Shown: positions 1-8,388, counted from the stretch's first letter. The stretch is DNA of 64,000 bases from Lichenibacterium minor (GCF_004137685.1 NZ_QYBB01000027.1:1-64000); one strand, 5' to 3'. Notes: a model not told the origin generated them from the sequence alone. Translations and numbers: made by a program.

Positions 1-71
1 GGGCGCTGCAGCTTCAGCACCAGTTCGATCAGTTCGTCCTTGCTCAGTCGCTCGAGATCACCGCGGCTCAT
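1..71 (-). CDS. IS66-type transposase, N-terminal fragment at window edge
   Basis: Reading leftwards from ATG at 71 gives a start MSRGDLERLSKDELIEL followed by VLKLQ, which runs off the window. This resembles the N-terminus of IS66-type transposases, where such a segment precedes a Lys/Ser/Pro-rich zone. An in-frame GTG at 98 could add nine residues. Only about 24 residues are visible, so the family assignment rests on remembered similarity and could be a related transposase. It marks the left side as mobile DNA. Confidence 0.5.
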   Translation of the reverse strand, partial: MSRGDLERLSKDELIELVLKLQR

Positions 72-189
72 GCCACTGAAGGAATCAGCCTTCTTCACGC
101 CGCGCAAGTCGTCGTTGCACCTCGGCCGACCATGCTCGGAGCCGGTCGCCTCAAACCACCCCGTGGGTAGATACTGACAAGACGTCATT

Positions 190-528
190 ATGTCGAAGTT
201 TCTGATCACTGAGCCCTTTTCATTCCGCACTATCTTGTCCATTCTCATTCTCATGCCATCCCATACCGGAACTAGAATGCGCTCCACACAAACAACACTT
301 CTATCGAAACTCCGCCATGTCGGCCTTCCCGAGGACTTAGCACGAGATCGCCTTCTCGATACCGCTCGAGCGGCCGAGCTCTGCGGTTATAGTATCGCTC
401 ACTTTCGACGCCTGTATCGTACAGGCAAGGTGCCAATCCCGATCAGAATCAACGGCCGCAAATGCGGGTGGCCCGCTAGGCAGCTTCTCGAATTTATTTC
501 TTCACAGAGTAATACGCTTTTGAGGTAA
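190..528 (+). CDS. AlpA-type excisionase/helix-turn-helix regulator
   Basis: The C-terminal half (about residues 55-105) carries a MerR/AlpA-like helix-turn-helix: LLDTARAAELCGYS, then a recognition helix around FRRLYRTGKVP, then a PIRINGRKCGWP wing. Such small proteins regulate integrase genes or act as excisionases on integrative elements. The first 29 residues are hydrophobic and atypical, so translation may start at ATG 253 or 277, giving a protein of about 83 residues. The RepA-like ATPase gene follows 400 bases downstream, a common pairing on mobile elements. No integrase is seen beside it. Confidence 0.68.
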   Translation: MSKFLITEPFSFRTILSILILMPSHTGTRMRSTQTTLLSKLRHVGLPEDLARDRLLDTARAAELCGYSIAHFRRLYRTGKVPIPIRINGRKCGWPARQLLEFISSQSNTLLR

Positions 529-934
529 GATTAACCCCTGCTTTCAAGTCAGGGCAATACAGCTTGCGTCTCGTCTCGCGCACACTGCCTGAAATCCTGT
601 TCCAAAAGGGGTAGGCCACAGAGGGATGCGTTTGGGCCTGGAGCCTGCCCATCCCTGTACGTTCGATCCCAAAACCGAACTTTTGGACCAAGCACTAAGT
701 TTCGCATCAAAGGCGAATAGACCAATCAGCAACAAGTTAATACGACGCATCCCGTCCGCCGAGATGCAACCGCCTACCTTTGCCGAAGCGGGCGCGTGCC
801 GACCGAGGCCGTTACTAAAACTGTGTGACAACCTTTTCGTAGCGCCTCACCTTCATCTTCGCAAGTTAGAAGATCAGTCGGTTCTGCCGACACCGCCGGT
901 CCGCGTCCGCTCGCCCCGATAATGCGAGTTATTC
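529..934. other. Gene-poor gap
   Basis: This 400-base stretch between the AlpA-like gene and the ATPase gene has overlapping short open frames on both strands, but none has recognisable domains or a convincing ribosome binding site. Base composition is lower in GC than the metabolic core, like the flanking genes. I see no repeat or RNA gene in it. Confidence 0.5.
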
Positions 935-2194
935 ATGTACGATGATGACAAACTTCGAAAACCCCCCAGAAATCTACGAATGGATTACAGGTATATAGAT
1001 CAGGAAGATCTCTCGAACCCTGGTAGTGAGTACACACGTCATGCCGATTTTCAGGAGGAAGTTGTGAAGTTTTCACTCTTGGACTTCCTTTCAGAACATG
1101 TTCCCGATCCGGGTTTTATCGCTGGTCTGTTTCCCCGCGGAGACGTCTCCCTCATCGTTGGCGACACCGCGGTCGGCAAGAGCATGCTCGCGATGCAGCT
1201 GGCGGTGAGCGTAGCCGCGAATCGATCTTTCCTAGGCCAGTCAACCGATACGAGGCCCGAGAAGGGAAACGTGCTCGCCTTGTTCAGGGAAGACATAAAA
1301 TCGAAGGTGCACAAACGTCTTACTAAGATTATCTCGGATCTGTCGATCCCTCCTGAGATCGCTGCCCCGCACCTGCGCGTCCATTGGCTGAGTCCCGAGT
1401 ACAGAGAACTTTGTACTATCTGGCGTAATTGCGAGCCGACCACCGGGTGGGCCCTTCTCAACGAGATCATCGATCAACTCAAGCCGGTAGATCTGCTCAT
1501 CATCGACACGCTCAAGATTGCGTTCGACGATGAGATGACCGGCCCGCTCTCTGTCCGTAGGTTCGTAGCCGCTTTGCGTGATCTAGCGATCGCACGCAAT
1601 ATAGCCATCGTGTGTGTAAGCCACACCAACAAGGAAGGAAAGGCGGCTGGCACCACGGAATGGCCGAACCATGTTCGTGCGGTGTTTCGCATTGCGAAAC
1701 ACTACGATCACTACCTCTTCGAATGTCTTAAGACGAACTATGACAGGTCGACAGTGGCTCAGCCACTCGTTCGTACGGCGAACGGCGCGTTTGCACTCTT
1801 GCCAGAACCAGAGATGGCGACCCGGAGGGCAGCGATCGACAAATCTCAGAACTCACGCTGCCGCGAGTTGTTTTTGGCAGCAATTCGTACGTGTTCCGAA
1901 ACGTCCGGCCGTCAGAAGGAGGGGTTCTCGCGCCACAAGAAGGCGAGGAACTACGCGCCCAAAGCCATCGCGGTCTCTCTGCGAGCACAAAAGATCAAGG
2001 TCACACAGGCCCAGCTTGAAACTGTCATGGAGGCGCTTCTCAGCGAGGGCTTGCTCATCGAGATGCGTAAGCCACGCAAACACGCGACTATGGTTCTGGC
2101 AGTCTCGGAGTCGACGGAGGGTGTCCAAGGTTCAGGTCATCTATTCGAGGCCGTAAAGGACCTTAGGCCGGACAGTGATACAGGAAGCCATTGA
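935..2194 (+). CDS. RepA-like RecA-fold ATPase (AAA_25 type)
   Basis: This 419-residue protein has a Walker A loop GDTAVGKS at residues 76-83 and a Walker B strand LLIIDT ending at D191, followed by a conserved SHTNKEG segment. The layout matches the RepA/DnaB-like hexameric helicases of plasmids and integrative elements. The C-terminal part (about 290-400) looks like a winged-helix region. The first ATG is used; ATG at 983 (MDYRYID) is an alternative start. The nearby AlpA-like gene suggests both belong to one integrative element. Codon usage is less GC-biased than in the metabolic genes, consistent with acquisition. Confidence 0.78.
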   Translation: MYDDDKLRKPPRNLRMDYRYIDQEDLSNPGSEYTRHADFQEEVVKFSLLDFLSEHVPDPGFIAGLFPRGDVSLIVGDTAVGKSMLAMQLAVSVAANRSFLGQSTDTRPEKGNVLALFREDIKSKVHKRLTKIISDLSIPPEIAAPHLRVHWLSPEYRELCTIWRNCEPTTGWALLNEIIDQLKPVDLLIIDTLKIAFDDEMTGPLSVRRFVAALRDLAIARNIAIVCVSHTNKEGKAAGTTEWPNHVRAVFRIAKHYDHYLFECLKTNYDRSTVAQPLVRTANGAFALLPEPEMATRRAAIDKSQNSRCRELFLAAIRTCSETSGRQKEGFSRHKKARNYAPKAIAVSLRAQKIKVTQAQLETVMEALLSEGLLIEMRKPRKHATMVLAVSESTEGVQGSGHLFEAVKDLRPDSDTGSH

Positions 2195-2226
2195 TCCGCA
2201 ACACGAAGCTCGTGCGGAGCCGCTGT

Positions 2227-2281
2227 CCGAGGTTTGAGCGGAGAAGAGTAGAACATCCAAGGAAGGGCAGATCCGTAACTC
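2227..2281. repeat. R1 dispersed repeat, half copy
   Basis: This shares the right half of the R1 repeat: ccgaggt, then gcggagaag, then agatccgtaact, in the same order and spacing as the copies near 11.6, 47.6 and 56.1 kb. The left half is not recognisable here. It lies in the gap between the ATPase and HNH genes. Confidence 0.6.
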
Positions 2282-2324
2282 AGGCGGTGGCCCCTCCCCA
2301 CCTATCATCGAGAGCCAATCAGTG

Positions 2325-3182
2325 ATGTCCCGCCACCGCTTCTCCACCGCCGACGTCCTCGCCGCATTCCGCACCCACGGCGTGGAGCCGACGTTCACGA
2401 GCTACACCGACCCGAGCCAGCGCTTGAGTTTCCTTTGCGCGTGTCCCGAGCGGAGTCCGGGTGAGACCACGTTCCGCGCAGTCCATTACCAACGGATCGT
2501 TCCGCTGTGCCCGAAGTGCAAGACAGAGGACCGTCAGGACCGAATGCGAGCAAACCGCCGCGTGCTGGCCCTTTCGTCGACGCCGAAAGCCCGATCCGCA
2601 GTGGACAGGCACGCGGCGGTCGTCGAGAGGTACCGACAGCTCTTCGCCGAGCACGGGGTCACCCCGTTGGCCGACTACCTCGGACGCGCAACCCCCATCC
2701 CATTCGTGTGCCGAGGTTCGTGCAACGCCTTGCGCGGTTCCATTATGCCCGCGGCTCTTCGGGGCGGTCAGGTGCCTCGGTGCCGTAAGTGTCAGGACGC
2801 GATCCGCCTTCGCGGCGAGGATCACCCCCGTTGGAACGATGAGCGGACACCGAAGGAAAGGGCTGGTGACCGCACGGCTCACGACAAACGTTGGGATAAG
2901 GAGGTCGTCCGAGCCCACCAGGGCATGTGTGTCATTACGGGTGACCCCGGCACGGCGCCACATCATATATACGCGTGGATCAGCTACCCGGAGCTTCGGC
3001 ACCTACTTCAGAACGGGACCTGTCTGACCGAGAAACTTCACGTCGAGTTCACCGCGCGGTTCCCGGACGGTCGGAACACCCACGCCGACTTTGTAGCCTT
3101 CTACGAGGAAAAGACCGGTTGCCCTTGCCCCATCCCCGACCCCATGTTGCTGCCCCAGTCCGAGTTGATCTTTGTCGAATGA
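2325..3182 (+). CDS. HNH endonuclease with duplicated zinc-ribbon modules
   Basis: The C-terminal part has an HNH core: a CVITGD strand, the HHIYAW motif, a PELR helix and then NG.CL....H.EF with a NTHADF tail. This is the pattern of phage and mobile-element HNH nucleases. Two tandem N-terminal modules (about residues 8-68 and 100-165) each begin F..HGV.P, pass through an F.C strand and end in a C.KC knuckle, so a DNA-binding treble-clef-like unit appears duplicated. The usual second Cys pair of the HNH fold is reduced. ATG at 2325 is preferred over the adjoining GTG. It may be a homing-type or phage-derived nuclease. Confidence 0.72.
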   Translation: MSRHRFSTADVLAAFRTHGVEPTFTSYTDPSQRLSFLCACPERSPGETTFRAVHYQRIVPLCPKCKTEDRQDRMRANRRVLALSSTPKARSAVDRHAAVVERYRQLFAEHGVTPLADYLGRATPIPFVCRGSCNALRGSIMPAALRGGQVPRCRKCQDAIRLRGEDHPRWNDERTPKERAGDRTAHDKRWDKEVVRAHQGMCVITGDPGTAPHHIYAWISYPELRHLLQNGTCLTEKLHVEFTARFPDGRNTHADFVAFYEEKTGCPCPIPDPMLLPQSELIFVE

Positions 3183-3301
3183 GGAGCCGAGGCAAGGAGA
3201 AGCTCTTAGAGCCGAGAAAGTCTCCTTGCTGTATCTATCACATTTTTCAGTATTGCCGACCGAACTGAGCTCAGCGCTCAATCAGCTTATGTGAGGAACT
3301 C

Positions 3302-3985
3302 GTGCTGTTTCAAGACCGTCGTCGCTGCACCTGTTTCCATGAGGCAGGTCACGCAGTGCTCCGTTGGTGGCTGGGGCACGACGCCGACTACGCGATGGTT
3401 CTCCCACTAGCCGCGGCCTTGGCCGCCGCGAGAGCGCCTGACCGATATGGTCGGCCGCAGGTCGTGGAAGCAACAGTGTATGGGTACGCCATCGCTACTC
3501 CCGAAATCTACAAACGGCACTTGGCCAACGCCAGAGCGAATGACCTCAGGCTGCCGGAGAGGTGCGCCGCGCGTGTCGCGATGGCGTTGATGAATTGCTA
3601 CGCCGGTCCCGTGGCGGAAGCCCGATATACCCGGAAATCGCTCGTCGCTTGCATCATCGCCGGAGGCAGCGGAGACATGGAGAGCATGGACCGTATCTTG
3701 GCTGCATGGTTCGATGACGAGTCAGATCGTTCCGCAGCGAGGGACGAAGCGATAAGTATGACCAGGGCTTTCGTGCGTTCCCCAAAGGCGTGGGCGGCGA
3801 TCTGTGTTGTTGCGCGTGCATTGCAGCAGCGCGGCGAACTCGATGGAGTCGTGATCGCCTCCCTTTGCACCGCAATCTATGGAGACGCGCCTGAGCATGA
3901 CGCTTGGGCGCTGCGGTGGCCACCCACCTCGGAAGAGATCCAATCAGGTTGCATTCCGCCCCACCGTCAAGCAGAGGCGGCCTGA
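3302..3985 (+). CDS. Stand-alone M41-like (FtsH-type) zinc peptidase
   Basis: The protein (227 aa) starts at GTG after an AGGA site. It has HEAGH at residues 13-17 (H13 and H17 as zinc ligands, E14 as the base) and GGSGDMES with D125, matching the distal Asp ligand of the FtsH protease domain. The segment CYAGPVAEARY lies between them, as in M41 peptidases. There is no AAA+ ATPase domain and no membrane segment, so it is a peptidase domain alone, about the size of the FtsH C-terminal domain. Related free-standing ATP-dependent Zn protease-like proteins are found on mobile elements; the substrate is unknown. Confidence 0.72.
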   Translation: MLFQDRRRCTCFHEAGHAVLRWWLGHDADYAMVLPLAAALAAARAPDRYGRPQVVEATVYGYAIATPEIYKRHLANARANDLRLPERCAARVAMALMNCYAGPVAEARYTRKSLVACIIAGGSGDMESMDRILAAWFDDESDRSAARDEAISMTRAFVRSPKAWAAICVVARALQQRGELDGVVIASLCTAIYGDAPEHDAWALRWPPTSEEIQSGCIPPHRQAEAA

Positions 3986-4200
3986 GAGTTGGGATGGATC
4001 GTCTCAAAGCATGAAGACCAGTGGCCCGCTCCCGAACCGGTGCCCCCGGACGGGCTTCGCGCCTACCTGCCTTCAACCGATCACGCCACAACGCCGGCCG
4101 CCCAGGCCCTCATGGAGCTCGACGCCGTGCTGCCGGCCCACGCCGACGCATTCCAACGCCTCGACCGGGCGGAGACCCGCTCCATCGCGGTCAGAGGCTG

Positions 4201-4260
4201 CGTGGGCACCAATCAGCCAGGGGAGGCCGCCGGTGCGCCTCGGGCTGATCGGTGCCCACG
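4201..4260. repeat. 18-bp inverted repeat upstream of HNH gene
   Basis: The arm at 4201-4218 (cgtgggcaccaatcagcc) matches the reverse complement of 4243-4260 at 17 of 18 positions, with a 24-base loop. It lies in the 266-base gap after the M41-like gene. The possible GTG start of the next gene falls inside the right arm. It could be a terminator-like or regulatory hairpin, or an end of a small mobile unit. No T-run follows. The rest of 3986-4200 holds nothing I can recognise. Confidence 0.7.
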
Positions 4261-5031
4261 GCGCAGCGGAGGGACCCCATCGATGTCGACGGCAGCCTCG
4301 TGCCTTGCGAGGCGACCTTGCTGTCGGGGAAGAAGGAGGCGTACACATTGATGCGCATGAGGTACGGCACCACCTACGCCCTTGCAGACTTCTGCGATCG
4401 TCTGGTCCCCAAGAGCGGTGAGATCGATCGAGAACTGCTCAAGGAAACTTTTGACGGCTTGCGCCGCCTTGCGCAGGTTCAAAGTGGAAATCCCTGGATG
4501 ACGCTGCACGCGACGACGTCGGCTGGAGTCTGGATCAACTATCGCGGCTTTCCCTACTGCCTGATCAACCCGGCTAAGAGCTTTCTGCGCATCGGCGCCG
4601 CTTACAAGCACGCCGATGCAGCCCACAAGCTGAAGGTATTCATCGAGGCAGAGCTACACCAGGACAGCGTCGAAGAGATTGAGGGTGACGACCTGCAGCA
4701 ATGGCGGATACACCCGGCCGCACTCTCCAAGTTTTGGACTTTCTTCGAGAAGCTCGAGTGTCCCAGCCCATCGGAGCTGGAAACTATGGCAGGAAGGCAC
4801 CCCCGCTTCTTCTCCAGCGAAGACCGCGTCACGGCGCTCGAAGAGTTCGAAAAGGCCGGGCGCTTCTGCCCCGGTGTCGGGGGAAAGACCCTTCGCCATA
4901 AACTCGAACCTGGAGAGCCGATCGAGTTCGACCATATCATCCCGCATTCGCGGGGCGGAGCGAGCACGTACTGGAACCTGAGCATCCTTTGCGCTGCCTG
5001 CAATCGACTGAAGGCGGCGACGGCGGCCTGA
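4252..5031 (+). CDS. HNH endonuclease, C-terminal HNH domain
   Basis: The last 45 residues form a classical HNH motif: FDHIIPHSRGG, a central Asn in YWNLSI, and the CAACNRLKA end. The N-terminal 200 residues have no recognised domain; they include a GKKEAYTLMRMRYG segment and a WMTLHATTSAG strand. The GTG start lies inside the preceding inverted repeat, so an internal start such as ATG 4351 is possible. The stop codon abuts the TTG of the next gene, so the two are probably co-expressed. A nuclease role is likely; the target is unknown. Confidence 0.66.
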   Translation: MPTAQRRDPIDVDGSLVPCEATLLSGKKEAYTLMRMRYGTTYALADFCDRLVPKSGEIDRELLKETFDGLRRLAQVQSGNPWMTLHATTSAGVWINYRGFPYCLINPAKSFLRIGAAYKHADAAHKLKVFIEAELHQDSVEEIEGDDLQQWRIHPAALSKFWTFFEKLECPSPSELETMAGRHPRFFSSEDRVTALEEFEKAGRFCPGVGGKTLRHKLEPGEPIEFDHIIPHSRGGASTYWNLSILCAACNRLKAATAA

Positions 5032-5760
5032 TTGACCACTTCAGAACTGAGCTTGGCGGGTGTAAGCATGGCGAGCATTGATGATCTCGCAACTCTCGAA
5101 GCGCAACTCATCGAGCTTGCGCGTCAGTTATCCTCCGACCCATCGCTGCGCCTCGCAGCACCGTTCGTGTCCGGGTCACTGGCGGCTCAAGACGACACGG
5201 ACATTCTGCTCGTCGGCAAGGCGACGGCGGGCGAATGGTATTCGCATAATTATAGTTTTGATCCTTCCCCGGAAGCGAGAAGGTCTTGCACGGTCGATTT
5301 CTTACGGTGGGTGGCGTCCGGCGGGTACAAGTCCGCGTTCTGGTCGTTCGCGAAGGGCATCTCGGCCAAGACAGCCCGCGACGGTGCGTCACCGCTGTCC
5401 AATCTGGTCTGGTCAAACGTCGCAAAGCTCGGAGTGACGGTCGGCAACCCGGAAGGTAGGGTGTTGGCAGCTCAGACCGGCCGGTGTGCGGAGCTGTTGG
5501 CGGCGGAGATCGCGTACTACAAACCGAAGATCGTGGTCTTCGTCACCGGAAGTTACGGAGGGGCGATTATCGAAAAGGCAACCGGGACGCAGCCGACTGC
5601 TTGGGAGCATTCCGCAACCGGTTCAGCGTGGCTACGCGCGCAAGATGGCTATCCTCCCATGCTCCTGCTTCCCCATCCGCAAGGGAAGTCGCGCGAGAAG
5701 ACCGAGACTTGGATTGCCACGGTGGCCCGACTGGCAGGCGGCGAGAACATCCAGGCATGA
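5032..5760 (+). CDS. Uracil-DNA-glycosylase-like superfamily protein
   Basis: Several features fit the UDG fold in order: DILLVGKATAGEWY (motif-1-like strand and loop), LVWSNVAKLG, a YYKPKIVVFV strand followed by GSYG, and LLLPHPQGKS, which resembles the HPS motif near the C-terminus. Overall length (242 aa) fits family members. The start is TTG directly after the upstream stop, or ATG 5068 (MASIDD). No catalytic Asp/Asn can be assigned with certainty, so glycosylase activity is unproven. Coupling to an HNH nuclease suggests a DNA modification, repair or restriction role. Confidence 0.5.
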   Translation: MTTSELSLAGVSMASIDDLATLEAQLIELARQLSSDPSLRLAAPFVSGSLAAQDDTDILLVGKATAGEWYSHNYSFDPSPEARRSCTVDFLRWVASGGYKSAFWSFAKGISAKTARDGASPLSNLVWSNVAKLGVTVGNPEGRVLAAQTGRCAELLAAEIAYYKPKIVVFVTGSYGGAIIEKATGTQPTAWEHSATGSAWLRAQDGYPPMLLLPHPQGKSREKTETWIATVARLAGGENIQA

Positions 5761-5772
5761 TGGATCGAGTGA

Positions 5773-5958
5773 ATGCATCGATCGAACCTGATAAATCTGA
5801 TCTATGGGTGCGCCCTCGTCTACGGCGTCTATGCCTCCCTCAGACCCATCTTGCGCCGGAGAGCCGAGGTGCAGCGGCTCCTCGCTGGTCTTGATGGACA
5901 GGCCCCGATGTTGACCCCCGAAGACCTCGCCCCATTTTTGTCGAAATTTAAGCGATAA
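5773..5958 (+). CDS. Small possible membrane-anchored protein
   Basis: This 61-residue frame begins MHRSNLINLIYGCALVYGVYASLR, a moderately hydrophobic stretch followed by a charged tail ending FLSKFKR. It begins 12 bases after the UDG-like gene. No family is recognised; the evidence is position and composition only, and it may not be expressed. Confidence 0.3.
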   Translation: MHRSNLINLIYGCALVYGVYASLRPILRRRAEVQRLLAGLDGQAPMLTPEDLAPFLSKFKR

Positions 5959-5959
5959 T

Positions 5960-6313
5960 GAATCACACCAGAGTGCACGCGCTCTGCCTTATTCACATTA
6001 CAGGTGTTTTAAGCTGGCATAGGTTGTGGCGCGCTGCCTCAGCTATCACCCCTGCGGTCGAACCTCGATGCCAGCTCACAACCGCTATGGCCGCCCTGCC
6101 CCGCCCCTGTACCCGTCATGGCGATCCGGTCGGTCGCGTATTAGGCTGCCCGGATCGAGCCGGCCTGCTGAGAGCTACCCATCGCCCCCTGAGCTTCGAG
6201 CCCCTGGGAGGGACCCGTGCCTCGGTAGGATTCCACGGTGGATGCCTGGTGGGGAGTCCGCGCCTTCGAGCGCCAGTACAGGGATCGGCAGGCACTGCGG
6301 CGGCTCGAAGCCG
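5960..6313 (+). ncRNA. Possible IS110 leader/bridge-RNA region
   Basis: This is the non-coding stretch before the IS110 transposase. In IS110-group elements the region 5' of the recombinase encodes a structured bridge RNA. Here agctggcat (6012-6020) pairs with atgccagct (6068-6076), and ggttgtg (6022-6028) pairs with cacaacc (6077-6083). The two pairings interleave, so they are compatible with a pseudoknot or with alternative stems. Further complementarity surrounds 6200-6313. RNA production is inferred, not shown. Confidence 0.3.
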
Positions 6314-7587
6314 ATGGAGAGTGTCGTGGACGATCGAGGTCGGGATTGGTTCGTGGGCGTCGACTGGGCATCGCAGACGCACCATGTGTTCGTGATCGAT
6401 GCCCAGGGCCGCAAGCTCGGCGAGCGCGGTTTCACCCACGGTGGCGAGGGGCTGGCCGAGATGGCGGCCTGGATCGAGAAGCAGGCCGGGGCTGCCCCGG
6501 ATGCCGTGTCGGTCGCCATCGAGGTGCCGCACGGCCCCGTGGTGGAAAGCCTGATGGAGCGCGGCTTCCGGGTCCACGCCATCAACCCCAAGCAGCTTGA
6601 CCGCTTCCGAGACCGGTTTTCGCCGGCCGGTGCCAAGGACGACAGCCGTGACGCGCACGTGCTGGCCGACGCGCTGCGGACGGACCCGCGCTGCCTGCGT
6701 CGCCTGGAACCGCTGGATCCCACCATCGTCGAGTTGCGGGAGTGGTCCCGCATCAGCGATGATCTGCGCCACGAGCGCAATCGGCTCGGCAATCGTGTTC
6801 GAGAACTGTTGTGGCGCTACTATCCGCAAATGCTGGAGCTGGCCGACGACGTCGCGGCGCCCTGGTTCCTAGAATTCTGGAAGCTCGTGCCGACACCGGA
6901 GAAGGCCAAGAAAATTCGTGAGGGCACTGTCGCTCGACTGTTGAAGACGCATCGCATCCGGCGCTTCACTGCAGCTCAGGCCCTCGAGCGCCTGCGCGCA
7001 ACACCGGTAACCGTCGCACCTGGCACGGTGAGCGCGGCCACAGCCCATCTCGAGGCAGTGGCCAAGCGGCTCCAGCTCGTTTACCGCCAAATCGCAGACG
7101 CCGACGCCCAGCTCGACCGGCTGACCGAAAAACTGGCCGAGGCTGCCAACGCGCCGGGGCGGGACAAAGAGCAGCGCGACGTGACGATCCTGAGATCCCT
7201 GCCGGGAGTCGGAAGGATCGTCGCCGCCACGCTGCTCGCAGAAGCGTCCGAAGCCCTGCAGCGACGAGACTACCAAGCCCTGCGCTGCTTGTCCGGCGTG
7301 GCGCCCGTCACCAAGCGATCCGGCAAGAGCTGCATCGTCCTGCTGCGACAGGCCGCCGACGTCCGATTGCGAAACGCCGTCTATCACTGGGCCCGCGTCG
7401 CCGCCCAGAACGACCCCATCTGCAAGGCCCGCTACAAGGCCCTGCGAGCACGCGGCCACGGCCACGCCCGGGCGCTCCGTTCCGTGGCCGACCGGCTCCT
7501 CGGCGTGGCCTGCGCCATGCTGAAAAGCCGCTCCGTCTTCGACCCCAAACTCACCGCAAAAACCACTTGATAAACGGTGGGGAGTCC
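6248..7587. repeat. 12-bp direct repeats flanking the IS110 transposase
   Basis: The sequence ggtggggagtcc occurs at 6248-6259 and again at 7576-7587, 66 bases before the transposase start and 6 bases after its stop. IS110 elements lack terminal inverted repeats and insert at a short core shared by both ends, so this pair may mark ends or core-flanking sequence. The true left end may lie further upstream if the bridge-RNA region is included. A C-run follows the right copy. Confidence 0.55.
6314..7570 (+). CDS. IS110-family transposase (DEDD recombinase)
   Basis: This 418-residue protein has the IS110 RuvC-like N-terminal domain: D in FVGVDWA, E in VAIEVP and the D-D pair in AKDDSRDAHVLADAL. 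The C-terminal Tnp20 domain has SLPGVGRIVA and the serine-containing CLSGVAPVTKRSGK motif. The ATG at 6314 gives a normal length; a longer upstream frame is unsupported. No frameshift or stop is seen, so the enzyme looks intact. Confidence 0.93.
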   Translation: MESVVDDRGRDWFVGVDWASQTHHVFVIDAQGRKLGERGFTHGGEGLAEMAAWIEKQAGAAPDAVSVAIEVPHGPVVESLMERGFRVHAINPKQLDRFRDRFSPAGAKDDSRDAHVLADALRTDPRCLRRLEPLDPTIVELREWSRISDDLRHERNRLGNRVRELLWRYYPQMLELADDVAAPWFLEFWKLVPTPEKAKKIREGTVARLLKTHRIRRFTAAQALERLRATPVTVAPGTVSAATAHLEAVAKRLQLVYRQIADADAQLDRLTEKLAEAANAPGRDKEQRDVTILRSLPGVGRIVAATLLAEASEALQRRDYQALRCLSGVAPVTKRSGKSCIVLLRQAADVRLRNAVYHWARVAAQNDPICKARYKALRARGHGHARALRSVADRLLGVACAMLKSRSVFDPKLTAKTT

Positions 7588-7726
7588 CCCCCCCCCACTC
7601 TACCTCGACCGCTCCGCGTATAAATCTTGCCGTTCAGAATCAGGACGGCAAGGCTCTGAAGTCTTCTATCCCGTCCGGAAGCTGACTCCGACGGCGCCAT
7701 CCCGGGCGCCGCGGGAGACCGACTTC

Positions 7727-8119
7727 ATGGCTGACCTCGACCCATCGCCCCTGACACGCCGCCGCCCTTCCTTCGATCCTCTCCTCACGCCCGACCAGCG
7801 CGAGGCGCTCCTCGCCAACGGGCGGCGTACCGCGGCCGGCGCCGACATCGACCCCCGCCCCGTGGTCAAGCTTTTCACGCCCGATGCCAACGCGACGTGG
7901 CTTCTGACCGAGCTCGACCCCGGCGAGCCCGATCGAGCCTTCGGTCTTTGCGACCTCGGCCTCGGCTTCCCCGAACTCGGCTACGTCGCCATGTCGGAGG
8001 TCCGTGCCCTCCGCGGCCCGCTCGGGCTGCCAGTCGAGGCCGACCAAGGCTTCATAGCGGATAGACCCCTATCGAACTATGCCGCCGTAGCCCAGGGTGA
8101 GGGCCGCATCACGGCGTGA
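7727..8119 (+). CDS. DUF2958 domain protein
   Basis: From ATG 7727 the product (130 aa) has LTPDQREALLANGR near its start, then PVVKLFTPDANATWLLTELDP, FGLCDLGLGFPELGYV and an LRGPLGLPVEAD segment. These are hallmarks of the DUF2958 family, which is frequent on conjugative plasmids and integrative elements. Biochemical function is unknown. It is convergent with the XRE gene and follows the IS110 element. Confidence 0.82.
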   Translation: MADLDPSPLTRRRPSFDPLLTPDQREALLANGRRTAAGADIDPRPVVKLFTPDANATWLLTELDPGEPDRAFGLCDLGLGFPELGYVAMSEVRALRGPLGLPVEADQGFIADRPLSNYAAVAQGEGRITA

Positions 8120-8127
8120 CGGGGCGA

Positions 8128-8388
8128 TCAACCCCTTTTCCGGCCGGCCTTCATCGGTGCGGGCGGCGGCTCGCCCGCCTCCGGCTCGCGCAGGAGCTCG
8201 CCGACCGGCACGGACAGGGCAGCGGCGATCCGGTCGAGGATGTCGAGCGTGGGGTTCTCGGTCTGTTGTTCGAGGCCGCCGAGGTAGCCCCGATTCACGG
8301 CCGCGTCGGCGGCCAGCCGCTCTTGGGAAAGCCCTTGGGCCACCCGAACGCGCCGCATGTTCCAGGCCAGGAGCTCTTTCCCCTTCAT
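8128..8388 (-). CDS. Small XRE-family transcriptional regulator
   Basis: Starting at ATG 8388 (MKGKELLAWN), the 86-residue protein is almost entirely a Cro/CI-type helix-turn-helix: MRRVRVAQGLSQERLA, AAVNRGYLGGLEQ as recognition helix, NPTLDILDRIAAALSVP. It ends in a Pro/Lys-rich tail. Longer upstream frames add unconvincing sequence. It is convergent with DUF2958 and divergent from the membrane protein gene starting at 8492, so it may act on the short intergenic region. Confidence 0.82.
   Translation of the reverse strand: MKGKELLAWNMRRVRVAQGLSQERLAADAAVNRGYLGGLEQQTENPTLDILDRIAAALSVPVGELLREPEAGEPPPAPMKAGRKRG

Noticed and set aside
7586..7597. C-run after the IS110 gene as a phase-variable tract
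   Set aside because: It lies in non-coding DNA before the next start, with no promoter boxes visible around it; a passive tract at the element end is more likely.
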